Below, piece by piece: positions 1 to 5,798 of a stretch of DNA of 6,763 nt (position 1 is its first letter; each line of letters opens with the position of its first letter). The position numbers and the translations under genes are program-made. Location of the stretch: the NCBI GenBank assembly GCA_900556295.1, contig USOK01000087.1:1-6763 (forward strand). Direction: 5' to 3'. This DNA comes from an uncultured bacterium (lineage in GTDB: Bacteria; Cyanobacteriota; Vampirovibrionia; Gastranaerophilales; Gastranaerophilaceae). The notes beneath the pieces are model-generated. The model ran no database searches, was not told the origin of the DNA, and worked only from the letters and a program-made list of their open reading frames with translations.

Positions 1-110
1 GGAGCTGCTGCAGATACGCCGAATTTTTCTTCCATAGCTTTTACTAATTCAGCTGCTTCTAACAAAGTTAATTTTTCAATTGATTCTAAAATTGTTTCTA
101 CGTTACTCAT
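1..110 (-). CDS. rplL: 50S ribosomal protein L7/L12, N-terminal part (cut by window edge)
   Basis: This is the 5' end of the L7/L12 gene: 36 codons plus two bases, running off the left edge. The translation begins MSNVETILESIEKLTLLEAA and continues ELVKAMEEKFGVSAAA, which is the dimerisation domain of L7/L12 followed by the start of the alanine-rich hinge. The C-terminal factor-binding domain lies outside the window. L7/L12 forms the ribosomal stalk: several dimers bind the C-terminal helix of L10 and recruit translation GTPases. The start is set by an AGGAG at 118-122, seven bases upstream of the ATG. It is second in an operon with rplJ, separated by an unusually long 169-base spacer. Identification is from family sequence knowledge and is secure despite truncation. 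Confidence 0.95.
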   Translation of the reverse strand, partial: MSNVETILESIEKLTLLEAAELVKAMEEKFGVSAAA

Positions 111-171
111 TATTTTTCTCCTTTTAAGTTGTTTTTGTACATTTGTTTTTACTGTTGTATTAAATTATTGC

Positions 172-274
172 TTCACACTCCGCAGTATTCGCTCCATTTT
201 ATTCCATAAAATATCCGCTCATATGCTCCGTGCTACTTCGAGTTCGTTCGCTAAAGGCTCACTCCACTCTACGC
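172..274 (-). repeat. GC-richer repeat-bearing block in the rplJ-rplL spacer
   Basis: The spacer between rplJ and rplL is 169 bases, and its rplJ-proximal two thirds differs from everything around it. Positions 171-274 contain 49 G+C in 104 bases, well above the flanking sequence. Read on the minus strand, GGAG occurs four times (178-181, 192-195, 226-229 and 262-265). A nine-base motif, GAGCG(G/A)ATA, occurs twice (212-220 and 186-194). Between these copies is a perfect 7-bp hairpin, ATTTTAT-GGA-ATAAAAT (196-212). The remaining 60 bases before rplL are A-rich and look unstructured apart from the Shine-Dalgarno. No credible gene is present. It could be a dispersed intergenic repeat or an RNA element modulating the L10:L12 ratio; sequence alone does not decide. 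Confidence 0.5.
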
Positions 275-279
275 AAAAT

Positions 280-801
280 TTAAGCAGTTTTTTGATCTCT
301 GACTGCTGCCATAGCTCTTGTAAGTTGAGCCATAACTGCGTTGATAGATCCAACGATGCCTGAAGCTGGTGAGTTGATAGAACCAAGGATTTTTGCAAGA
401 AGTTCTTCTTTTGAAGGCATTTTTGCCAATGCTTCAGCTTCTTTAGCTGACAATAGGTTTCCATCTAATGCGCCACCTAAAATAGCACCTTTTTTGGTAT
501 CTTTAATGAATTTTGCGACTGCTTTTGCAGGACTTACTTGATCTTCAAAACCGAAAGCGATAGCTACAGGGCCTGTTAAAGAATCAGCAAGAACTTCAAA
601 ATCAGTACCCTTCAAAGCGATTTTTGCCAAAGTATTTTTAGTTACCATGTAGTCGCCACCATCTTTTTGAATACTTCTTCTTAAAGATGTGATTTCTTCT
701 ACTGTGTATCCTTTATACTCAGTCAAAATAGCTACTTGGGCTTTTTCTGCTTTTGCTTTTATAGCATCTATTTTTTCAGATTTAAAAGCTTTTGTTGCCA
801 T
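280..801 (-). CDS. rplJ: 50S ribosomal protein L10
   Basis: Ribosomal protein L10, the base of the L7/L12 stalk on the large subunit. At 173 residues it has the usual family length. The N-terminal globular domain includes AILTEYKGYTVEEITSLRR (residues about 24-42) and YMVTKNTLAKIAL (about 51-63), the classic rRNA-binding region. The central stretch GPVAIAFGFEDQVSPAKAVAKF (about 77-98) is also typical. The alanine-rich C-terminal helix (about residues 130-173) is where L7/L12 dimers dock. The ATG at 799-801 has AGGAG at 808-812, six bases upstream. The 71 bases between the leader terminator and the start hold little beyond a 5-bp hairpin (829-844). L10 bound to L12 is known to repress its own operon through a leader RNA, and such a leader is present upstream. 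rplK and rplA are not directly upstream, unlike the common L11-L1-L10-L12 order. Confidence 0.97.
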   Translation of the reverse strand: MATKAFKSEKIDAIKAKAEKAQVAILTEYKGYTVEEITSLRRSIQKDGGDYMVTKNTLAKIALKGTDFEVLADSLTGPVAIAFGFEDQVSPAKAVAKFIKDTKKGAILGGALDGNLLSAKEAEALAKMPSKEELLAKILGSINSPASGIVGSINAVMAQLTRAMAAVRDQKTA

Positions 802-872
802 GATTAGCTCCTTTTGTTTGTATTACTTGATTGATTTAACAATCTATTATCGACCTAATTTACCCAAATACT

Positions 873-913
873 AAAAAAGACTTCGCTTTTCCAATATTGG
901 ACCGCAAAATCTT
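873..913 (-). terminator. Intrinsic terminator (attenuator) downstream of the L10 leader
   Basis: On the minus strand AAGATTTTGC (913-904) pairs with GCGAAGTCTT (886-877), giving a 10-bp stem with two G-U wobbles. The 17-base loop contains the palindrome CCAATATTGG (891-900). The stem runs directly into a U tract (878-873), as an intrinsic terminator requires. It lies between the L10 leader and rplJ, so it would stop transcription before the gene. The base of its 5' arm (904-906) is also used by the proposed closing stem of the L10 leader (TGCGGT, 906-901). The two structures therefore compete in part, as expected for an attenuator. The stem is moderately stable, so efficiency cannot be judged by eye. 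Confidence 0.65.
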
Positions 914-1041
914 ACAGGTTAACAAATCTATTTTTATATTTCGACTGTTCACCTCGGTTAGCTGATATATTAAGGAAGTTTTCGGTTTTACCTTAGACTC
1001 AAACTTTCGTTTTTGCCCAACTCCCGCTAACTGTCTGCGGT
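901..1041 (-). promoter_or_regulatory. Ribosomal protein L10 leader RNA (rplJ autoregulatory element)
   Basis: The 5' UTR of rplJ carries the conserved pieces of the bacterial L10 leader, in order: CCGCAGACAG (1040-1031), CCTTAATATAT (975-965) and CCGAGGT (957-951). These can be folded by hand. ACCGCA (1041-1036) pairs with TGCGGT (906-901), and ACAG (1034-1031) with CTGT (917-914). GTTAGC (1031-1026) pairs with GCTAAC (962-957), and GGGAGTT (1025-1019) with AACTTCC (980-974). The 5' strand of the last two helices is continuous while the 3' strand has an 11-base bulge, TTAATATATCA, resembling the bulged/kinked L10-binding site. An apical AAAC-GAAA-GTTT hairpin is also present. In the known family, L10-(L12)4 binds this RNA and represses rplJ-rplL. 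The predicted transcription start lies at its first bases. A 63-codon reading frame across it (860-1051) is not considered real. Confidence 0.85.
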
Positions 1042-1049
1042 ATATCTTC

Positions 1050-1078
1050 ATAATAGATTAAACACTAAAAAAAATCAA
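1050..1078 (-). promoter_or_regulatory. Promoter of the rplJ-rplL operon
   Basis: A sigma-70-type promoter lies on the minus strand just after the stop codon of the upstream gene. The -35 box is TTGATT (1073-1078), the spacer is 17 bases, and the -10 box is TATTAT (1050-1055, five of six consensus positions). A start seven bases downstream falls at about 1043, immediately before the first paired base of the L10 leader at 1041. This agreement between two independently recognised elements supports both. The spacer contains an oligo-T run that could raise promoter strength. Confidence 0.75.
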
Positions 1079-1085
1079 TAGATGG

Positions 1086-2009
1086 TTAAACTTTCTTTAC
1101 TAAAGACCAAACATCGCATTCTTCATCTATATTGTATGAACCACGTAAAAATGGCTTGTACATAGGTTCTGGGTACAATTCGTAACGCATGCAGAAATTG
1201 CCTAGGCATACAGCTTCGTTTTGAATATGCAGGGTTAGAAGTTTTTCAAGCAACGGATAAACATCAGTTTTGAAGTTGGTTTTGTCATCGTAAACATCAA
1301 CTGCAATATAGCTGATTAAAAGCCATCTTTTCTTTTTCATATTTATTCGGATTCTATTTATAGATAAATCAATGAAATTTAATAGGTTATCAACAGTGTT
1401 GAAGTCGTTGAGTAAGATCAACATTTTGTCGCCAGTTTTAGCAAACTTACAGCCTGTAATATTTTTTATAGAGGCGTAAAAAGTTTTAAAAGCTTCATCT
1501 TCTTTTTCTTTGACTCCTTCATTTTCATCTCCGCCCCAACAACTATCAACCATCATGTTTTTAGCTTTAAATTGTACTAAAACTGCAACATTGTTGCATT
1601 TTTTTATGTTATTTTCAACTTCACGCTGGAGTGATTTGTTGAATTTTTCTTCTTTTTTCTCTTCGCAGCTGTTTATTGCAATGTTTATAGAATCTATCAT
1701 CCGGTGAAAATAGTATTTCGATTTTGCAATTCCAAACACAATGACAATTGCAATCAAGTCAAACAAAAGCAGAGAGCCGTCGATAAATACACCGCCAAGA
1801 TCAACATCTTGCTGGTAGAATGTGTGAACGAATTCTGAAACAGTGTCTGCTATAGGTTTTGCAAAATCAAATGCCGAGACATTTATCAGACTGAAAAACC
1901 AGTATGTAGCAGTCAAAAATACTAAAACCATTAACGCTATTTGCAAAACAAATAGTAAGTTAATAATTCCTTTAATTATTTTTGATAAAAGTTTGTAAAT
2001 TCCAATCAT
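1086..2009 (-). CDS. Two-helix membrane protein with a degenerate nucleotide-cyclase-like domain
   Basis: I do not recognise this gene by name; 307 residues. Two hydrophobic segments are visible: about 15-42 and about 77-96. They flank a 35-residue loop, so the rest is probably cytoplasmic. A charged stretch (about 115-137, rich in E and K) resembles a helical linker. The C-terminal half is reminiscent of class III adenylate/guanylate cyclase or GGDEF-like folds: strand VAVLVQF (141-147), then CKFAKTGDKMLILL (187-200) followed by a helix, strand LLISYIAVDVYDD (230-242), and a terminal RGSYNIDEECDVWSLVKK segment (289-306). The first strand lacks the metal-binding aspartate expected of an active cyclase, so catalysis is unlikely; a regulatory or binding role is inference. 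The start ATG overlaps the panC stop by one base (TAATG), with AGG at 2016-2018, indicating translational coupling. It ends five bases before the next promoter region. Confidence 0.75.
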   Translation of the reverse strand: MIGIYKLLSKIIKGIINLLFVLQIALMVLVFLTATYWFFSLINVSAFDFAKPIADTVSEFVHTFYQQDVDLGGVFIDGSLLLFDLIAIVIVFGIAKSKYYFHRMIDSINIAINSCEEKKEEKFNKSLQREVENNIKKCNNVAVLVQFKAKNMMVDSCWGGDENEGVKEKEDEAFKTFYASIKNITGCKFAKTGDKMLILLNDFNTVDNLLNFIDLSINRIRINMKKKRWLLISYIAVDVYDDKTNFKTDVYPLLEKLLTLHIQNEAVCLGNFCMRYELYPEPMYKPFLRGSYNIDEECDVWSLVKKV

Positions 2010-2866
2010 TAATTACCTAGTGCAATATTATCGATTAATCTTACATTTCCGATTTTTACAGCAATAAACACAATTGTGTTGTCATCTGCAGTTTGTTTCT
2101 CTTCTAAATCGCCTGCATCACGAAATTCCAAGTATTCCAATGCATGAGCTTTATTCAAGTATGAATAAGCTGTTTCTGTCAGCGCTTTTACATCTGTAAT
2201 TCCTTTGTTATAGCAAGCTTTTATGTTAAACAAAATTTTACTTAAAGCTAAAGCATTAACTTTATCTTCCTCTGACAAATATTTGTTTCTTGAAGATAGT
2301 GCAAGCCCGTTTTCTTCTCTAACAATCGGGCAAGGTATAATTTGAACAGGGATGTTCAAATCTTTTACCATTTTTTTCAAAATAATTAGTTGCTGTCTGT
2401 CTTTTTCTCCAAAGAAAGCGAAATCTGGTTGTGCAATATTAAATAATTTATTTACAACTGTGCAAACTCCGTCAAAGTGCCCTACTCGAGATTTTCCGCA
2501 TAGTTTGTTTACGTAGAAAAACGGAGGGATTACGTAAGTCAAAAAATCATTTGACATAATGTGACCTTCTCCGTACATTTCTTTTGGAGATGGCGCAAAT
2601 ACAATATCTACACCAGCTTTTTCGCATAATTCTTTATCGGCATCAAGGGTTCTTGGATATTTATCCAAATCTTCTCCCGGACAGAATTGAATCGGGTTTA
2701 CAAAAACTGAAACTACAGTTTTATCACATTTCTCTACAGCTTTTTTTATAAGACTTAAATGCCCGTTATGCAAAGCGCCCATTGTTGGAACTAAGCCGAC
2801 TGTCAAGCCTTGTTTTTTCCATTCTTTAACTTTTTCTCTAACTTCCGCTATTGTATGAACTAACAT
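2009..2866 (-). CDS. panC: Pantothenate synthetase (pantoate--beta-alanine ligase)
   Basis: PanC joins pantoate and beta-alanine using ATP, through a pantoyl-adenylate, to make pantothenate in the cytoplasm. Family motifs appear in order: PTMGALHNGH (residues 27-36, the HIGH-type nucleotide site), FVNPIQF (55-61), LCGKSRVGHFDGV (122-134), FGEKD (152-156) and ALSSRN (189-194, equivalent to KMSKS). Length is 285 residues, normal for the family. I chose the ATG at 2864-2866 rather than the in-frame ATG six codons upstream (2882-2884). The upstream codon coincides with the predicted transcription start, whereas AGAGAG lies about eight bases before the inner ATG, and the inner start aligns with the usual MLxxxT beginning. 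It is first in a two-gene unit, overlapping the membrane-protein gene by one base. panB lies beyond the opposing gene to the right. Confidence 0.96.
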   Translation of the reverse strand: MLVHTIAEVREKVKEWKKQGLTVGLVPTMGALHNGHLSLIKKAVEKCDKTVVSVFVNPIQFCPGEDLDKYPRTLDADKELCEKAGVDIVFAPSPKEMYGEGHIMSNDFLTYVIPPFFYVNKLCGKSRVGHFDGVCTVVNKLFNIAQPDFAFFGEKDRQQLIILKKMVKDLNIPVQIIPCPIVREENGLALSSRNKYLSEEDKVNALALSKILFNIKACYNKGITDVKALTETAYSYLNKAHALEYLEFRDAGDLEEKQTADDNTIVFIAVKIGNVRLIDNIALGN

Positions 2867-2888
2867 AATATCACTCTCTTTCATCTAG

Positions 2889-2918
2889 ATTATAACACAA
2901 AATTTATTTAGGTAGCAA
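2889..2918 (-). promoter_or_regulatory. Extended -10 promoter of panC
   Basis: On the minus strand TGTTATAAT (2897-2889) is a perfect extended -10 element (TGnTATAAT). An 18-base spacer separates it from a partial -35, TTGCTA (2913-2918, four of six positions). The predicted start is near 2882, about 16 bases before the chosen panC ATG. This placement leaves room for a Shine-Dalgarno only for the inner start. It should drive panC and the coupled membrane-protein gene. Confidence 0.75.
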
Positions 2919-2971
2919 AAAAATCTATTTTCCGGTTTTACTTTATTGGCAAAGGTTTTAAAGGAGTAAAT

Positions 2972-3622
2972 ATGCAAATTCAAGGTTTTCAAAATTATAG
3001 CAATCAATCTTTCTCGGGGCTAGGGTTACAAACTTTTAAAAATGCAAATAAAAGAATTGATGTATATAAACTTACTAAAAATGACTCTGATTTTATTGAC
3101 AGAGCATTGAATATAATAAAAGGGCAACAGTTTCCGAAAGATTCTTTAGCTATCGGAGAAGGTTCTAATAGAAATATTTTTGAAAAAGCATTGAAAAAAG
3201 TTCAAACACATCAAAACAGCAAAACTCTTGTTGCAATTGAGGATAACAAAAGGATTGCTGGAGTTTTAGATATTGACGATTACGCCGATAATGAAATCAA
3301 AGGCATGATTTGCTTAGGGCAAGATAAAAAGGATACAAGAGAAAGTCTTTTATTTTCTGCAATAAAATGCCTTGAACCAACAAACGACGAGACGCTTTCT
3401 GTTGTTGTAAAATCTGCAAATTTATCGGATACAATAAAACAATTTTTCAATAAATTTGGCTTTAAATCGGAGGGCAGGGGCGAACAAAAACAAATGTTTT
3501 TAGAATTCAAAAATTTTGCTAAAAATACAGGTAAATATAGTGCCAAATCTGATTTTAAAATTACAAATCCACACGGAACAAATGATGTCCCGTTAACTCA
3601 AGTATTAAAATTGGATGAATAG
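2972..3622 (+). CDS. Divergent GNAT-like protein with N-terminal 'SFSG' tag
   Basis: A 216-residue protein, the only plus-strand gene; no specific function recognised. Its middle looks like a GNAT acyltransferase fold: a helix around 38-50, strand-turn-strand TLVAIEDNKRIAGVLDI (85-101), a central strand IKGMICLGQDKKDTRESLLF (109-128) followed by a helix, then LSVVVKSAN (142-150), a helix, and FFNKFGFKSEG (158-168), typical of the GNAT C-terminal part. The acetyl-CoA loop is atypical: QDKKDTRES replaces the usual Q/R-x-x-G-x-G/A, so acetyl-CoA binding is uncertain. The N-terminus NYSNQSFSG (8-16) resembles a short NxxFxG tag I associate with Gastranaerophilales-type proteins. AAGGAG at 2961-2966, five bases before the ATG, sets the start. 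It is divergent from panC and convergent with panB (13-base gap). No convincing promoter was found on this strand. Confidence 0.8.
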   Translation: MQIQGFQNYSNQSFSGLGLQTFKNANKRIDVYKLTKNDSDFIDRALNIIKGQQFPKDSLAIGEGSNRNIFEKALKKVQTHQNSKTLVAIEDNKRIAGVLDIDDYADNEIKGMICLGQDKKDTRESLLFSAIKCLEPTNDETLSVVVKSANLSDTIKQFFNKFGFKSEGRGEQKQMFLEFKNFAKNTGKYSAKSDFKITNPHGTNDVPLTQVLKLDE

Positions 3623-3635
3623 ATAAAAGTTAGTG

Positions 3636-4436
3636 CTAAAAAACTTCTTCATCTGACGGGAAACGACCATTTTTAACATCATCATTGTATTTTTTTGCAC
3701 AGTTGTAAATCAAGTCTTTCATATCTCCATATTTGCGTGCAAATTTCGGTTTGAAATCTGAAAACTTGCCGAACACGTCATCTGAAACCAATACTTGTGC
3801 ATCGCAATATTTTCCTGCTCCGCAAGAGATTGTTGGTACAGAAATATTCTCTGTAATATACTTTGCAGAGTCCTGCGGAACCATTTCAAGTACAATTGAA
3901 AATACACCTGCTTTTTCGAGTTCTTTTGCTTGTCTTAAAATTTCTTCCGTGGCTTCTTGTGTTTTTCCTTGAATTTTGTACCCGCCTAAAGTGTTTAAAA
4001 ACTGTGGTGTAAAGCCCAAGTGTCCCATTACGGGAATTCCTGTTTCAACAAGACGTTTTATAACGCTTAAAATATAATTGTTGAAACCTTCGATTTTTAC
4101 GGCATTAGCGCCAAGTCTTATCATTTCTCCACAATTTTTTACAGCTGTAGGAATATCTGTATGATAACTTAAAAACGGCATATCAGTTACAACCATTGCG
4201 TGCGAAACTCCTTTAGCAACAGCTTTTGTAAAAATAGACATTTCTTCAACACCAATACTGTGTGTTGTTTCATATCCTAAAGCTACCATTGCAAGACTGT
4301 CGCCGATTAGAACAATGTCTATTCCTGCTTCGTCGATGTATTTGGCTGTAGAGTAATCATAAGCAGTAAGGACAGAAAACTTCTGTCCTTCTTCTTTATA
4401 CTTTTTAATTGTGTTTACTGTAATCTTTTTGGGCAT
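3636..4436 (-). CDS. panB: 3-methyl-2-oxobutanoate hydroxymethyltransferase (ketopantoate hydroxymethyltransferase)
   Basis: PanB transfers a hydroxymethyl group from methylenetetrahydrofolate to 2-oxoisovalerate, giving ketopantoate, the first committed step to pantothenate. Length is 266 residues, as usual. Motifs in order: LTAYDY (23-28), IGDSLAMVALGY (44-55), TDMPFLSY (84-91), AVKIEG (112-117), VMGHLGFTPQ (136-145), GGYKIQGK (151-158), LEMVPQ (183-188) and GAGKYCDAQVLVSDD (206-220). The metal ligands D46 and D85, K114 and E184 match the positions known in E. coli PanB. The usual IGIGAG before the last motif reads ISCGAG here, a minor departure. The TAAGG formed by the yvcK stop codon (4446-4450) serves as ribosome-binding site, so the gene is third in the pxpA-like/yvcK/panB unit. 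It ends 13 bases from the oppositely oriented GNAT-like gene, with no strong terminator between. Confidence 0.97.
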   Translation of the reverse strand: MPKKITVNTIKKYKEEGQKFSVLTAYDYSTAKYIDEAGIDIVLIGDSLAMVALGYETTHSIGVEEMSIFTKAVAKGVSHAMVVTDMPFLSYHTDIPTAVKNCGEMIRLGANAVKIEGFNNYILSVIKRLVETGIPVMGHLGFTPQFLNTLGGYKIQGKTQEATEEILRQAKELEKAGVFSIVLEMVPQDSAKYITENISVPTISCGAGKYCDAQVLVSDDVFGKFSDFKPKFARKYGDMKDLIYNCAKKYNDDVKNGRFPSDEEVF

Positions 4437-4447
4437 TTGTTTTTACC

Positions 4448-5785
4448 TTAATTGTTCATTAATTTTGCAGATGGTTTAAGTTTTTCGCCTTTTTGAGTTT
4501 TTCTGAACCAGTCGTAAACCGCTCTTGCTACACGGTTCGAGCTATGTCTTACCAAACCTTCTTTACTATCTTCAATAAGTTTTCTTGAGAAAATAGATAC
4601 TCCCAATTTTTTAATATTTTCAATATCAATTTTTACAGGATATGAACCTGACAATTGATATTTTTGAGCTAAGTTTGAAGGCATAAAGTCATTTACTAAT
4701 ACAGCATCAATAATTTTTCTGCTTCCGGCATGTTTCATCAAAGCGTTAATGTGATCGCTAACGCTGTATCCATCAGTTTCTCCCGGTTGAGTCATAATGT
4801 TGCAAACATATATTTTTTTAGCATTTGATTTTGCGATTTCGTTTGCAATATCTTTAATCAATAAGTTAGGAGTGACACTTGTGTATAAACTTCCTGGACC
4901 AAGAATAATTAATTCAGCATCCCTGATAGCTTCAATTACATCATCTAAAGCTCTGCAATTTTGTGGGTCTGTATAAAGTCTTTTAATTTTGCCATGAGCT
5001 TCCGGAATATTTGATTCGCCATGAATAATTCTACCATCTTCCATTTCAGCAACAAGTTTCATATCATCAAGAGTAGATGGCAAAACTCTTCCACGAATGG
5101 ACAAAACGTTAGAAGATTCTTTTACTGCTCTATACATATCACCAGTAATTGAGCAAAGTGCAGTCAAGAATAAATTCCCGAAGCTGTGACCTTCCAACCC
5201 TTCACCGGTCTTAAATCTATACTGAAATAGTTTTGTAACCAAATCTTCATCGTCAGCCAAAGCGGCGATACAATTGCGGATATCTCCAGGAGGCAAAACC
5301 CCCATTTCTTCACGTAATCTGCCTGAACTTCCGCCGTCGTCACCAACTGTAACAATAGCTGTAACGTTATTGGTAATATTTTTTATTCCTCTTAATAACA
5401 TAGAAAGACCTGTACCACCACCAACTGCAACGATTTTAGGCCCTCTGTTTAATTTACGGCGTCTATATAAATTTTCTAACAATGAATGGTTGCTTCCGCC
5501 ATCAATCATTGAAAGGTTTGTTTTCTGCCATCCTTTAAAAAATACGCCAGCACCAACCATTACAAAAGCAAACGCAAGCCATTCTGTAGAAAGATTCATT
5601 GCAACTTTTCTAATAAATTCCATAGTATAAAACACCGGTTTGATGTCAAACAAAATCAATACACCAAGTGTCATCAAAACAGCACCCAAAAATATTAGTG
5701 CAAACCATCTTTTTACTTGCAATCCCGGCATTAACCACATTACATCTTCCGGTAATTTTACGTTTTTTCTGAAATTTTTTATCAC
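4448..5785 (-). CDS. yvcK: YvcK/CofD-like family protein with N-terminal membrane helices (gluconeogenesis factor)
   Basis: A 445-residue YvcK protein. In Bacillus and relatives this family binds UDP-sugars and is needed for growth on gluconeogenic carbon sources and for normal cell-wall synthesis. The conserved core starts near residue 117: VAVGGGTGLSMLLRGIK (119-135), TVGDDGGSSGRLR (147-158), LPPGDIRNC (164-172), EGHSFGNLFL (198-207), ILGPGSLYTSVTPNLL (294-309) and MTQPGETDGY (331-340). The first about 110 residues are extra relative to the short Bacillus form and hold two hydrophobic segments, about 27-46 and about 69-84, preceded by MPGLQVKRW. This longer membrane-anchored form is one I associate with Cyanobacteria and some other phyla. 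The start codon is GTG (5783-5785), with GAAGG at 5792-5796 six bases upstream. It sits 13 bases after the pxpA-like gene and 11 bases before panB. Confidence 0.93.
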   Translation of the reverse strand: MIKNFRKNVKLPEDVMWLMPGLQVKRWFALIFLGAVLMTLGVLILFDIKPVFYTMEFIRKVAMNLSTEWLAFAFVMVGAGVFFKGWQKTNLSMIDGGSNHSLLENLYRRRKLNRGPKIVAVGGGTGLSMLLRGIKNITNNVTAIVTVGDDGGSSGRLREEMGVLPPGDIRNCIAALADDEDLVTKLFQYRFKTGEGLEGHSFGNLFLTALCSITGDMYRAVKESSNVLSIRGRVLPSTLDDMKLVAEMEDGRIIHGESNIPEAHGKIKRLYTDPQNCRALDDVIEAIRDAELIILGPGSLYTSVTPNLLIKDIANEIAKSNAKKIYVCNIMTQPGETDGYSVSDHINALMKHAGSRKIIDAVLVNDFMPSNLAQKYQLSGSYPVKIDIENIKKLGVSIFSRKLIEDSKEGLVRHSSNRVARAVYDWFRKTQKGEKLKPSAKLMNN

Positions 5786-5798
5786 AATTTACCTTCTT

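Noticed and set aside
219..464. 81-codon minus-strand frame overlapping the end of rplJ
   Set aside because: It is out of frame with rplJ, continues into the spacer repeat block, and has no recognisable family content; a shadow of the real gene.
1031..1044. An 11-base string ATATACCGCAG shared by the L10 leader start (minus strand) and the right-edge palindromes (plus strand, 6708-6718)
   Set aside because: The match ends abruptly, each copy is explained by its own structure, and no other leader features occur at the right edge; probably chance.
860..1051. 63-codon minus-strand reading frame upstream of rplJ
   Set aside because: It lies across the L10 leader and terminator, has no Shine-Dalgarno, and its ATG falls in the promoter -10 to start region, so it would not be transcribed.
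2885..2971. Plus-strand promoter for the GNAT-like gene
   Set aside because: Candidate -10 and -35 boxes match only three or four of six positions in AT-rich sequence; none is better than chance.
3620..3645. Possible bidirectional terminator between the GNAT-like gene and panB (near-palindrome TTAGTGCTAA)
   Set aside because: Only four base pairs with a two-base loop can form; too weak to call on either strand.
5274..5630. 118-codon plus-strand frame inside yvcK, and similar antisense frames within rplJ, panB, the cyclase-like gene, the GNAT-like gene and the pxpA-like gene
   Set aside because: All lie opposite or out of frame within securely identified genes and lack ribosome-binding sites and family features.
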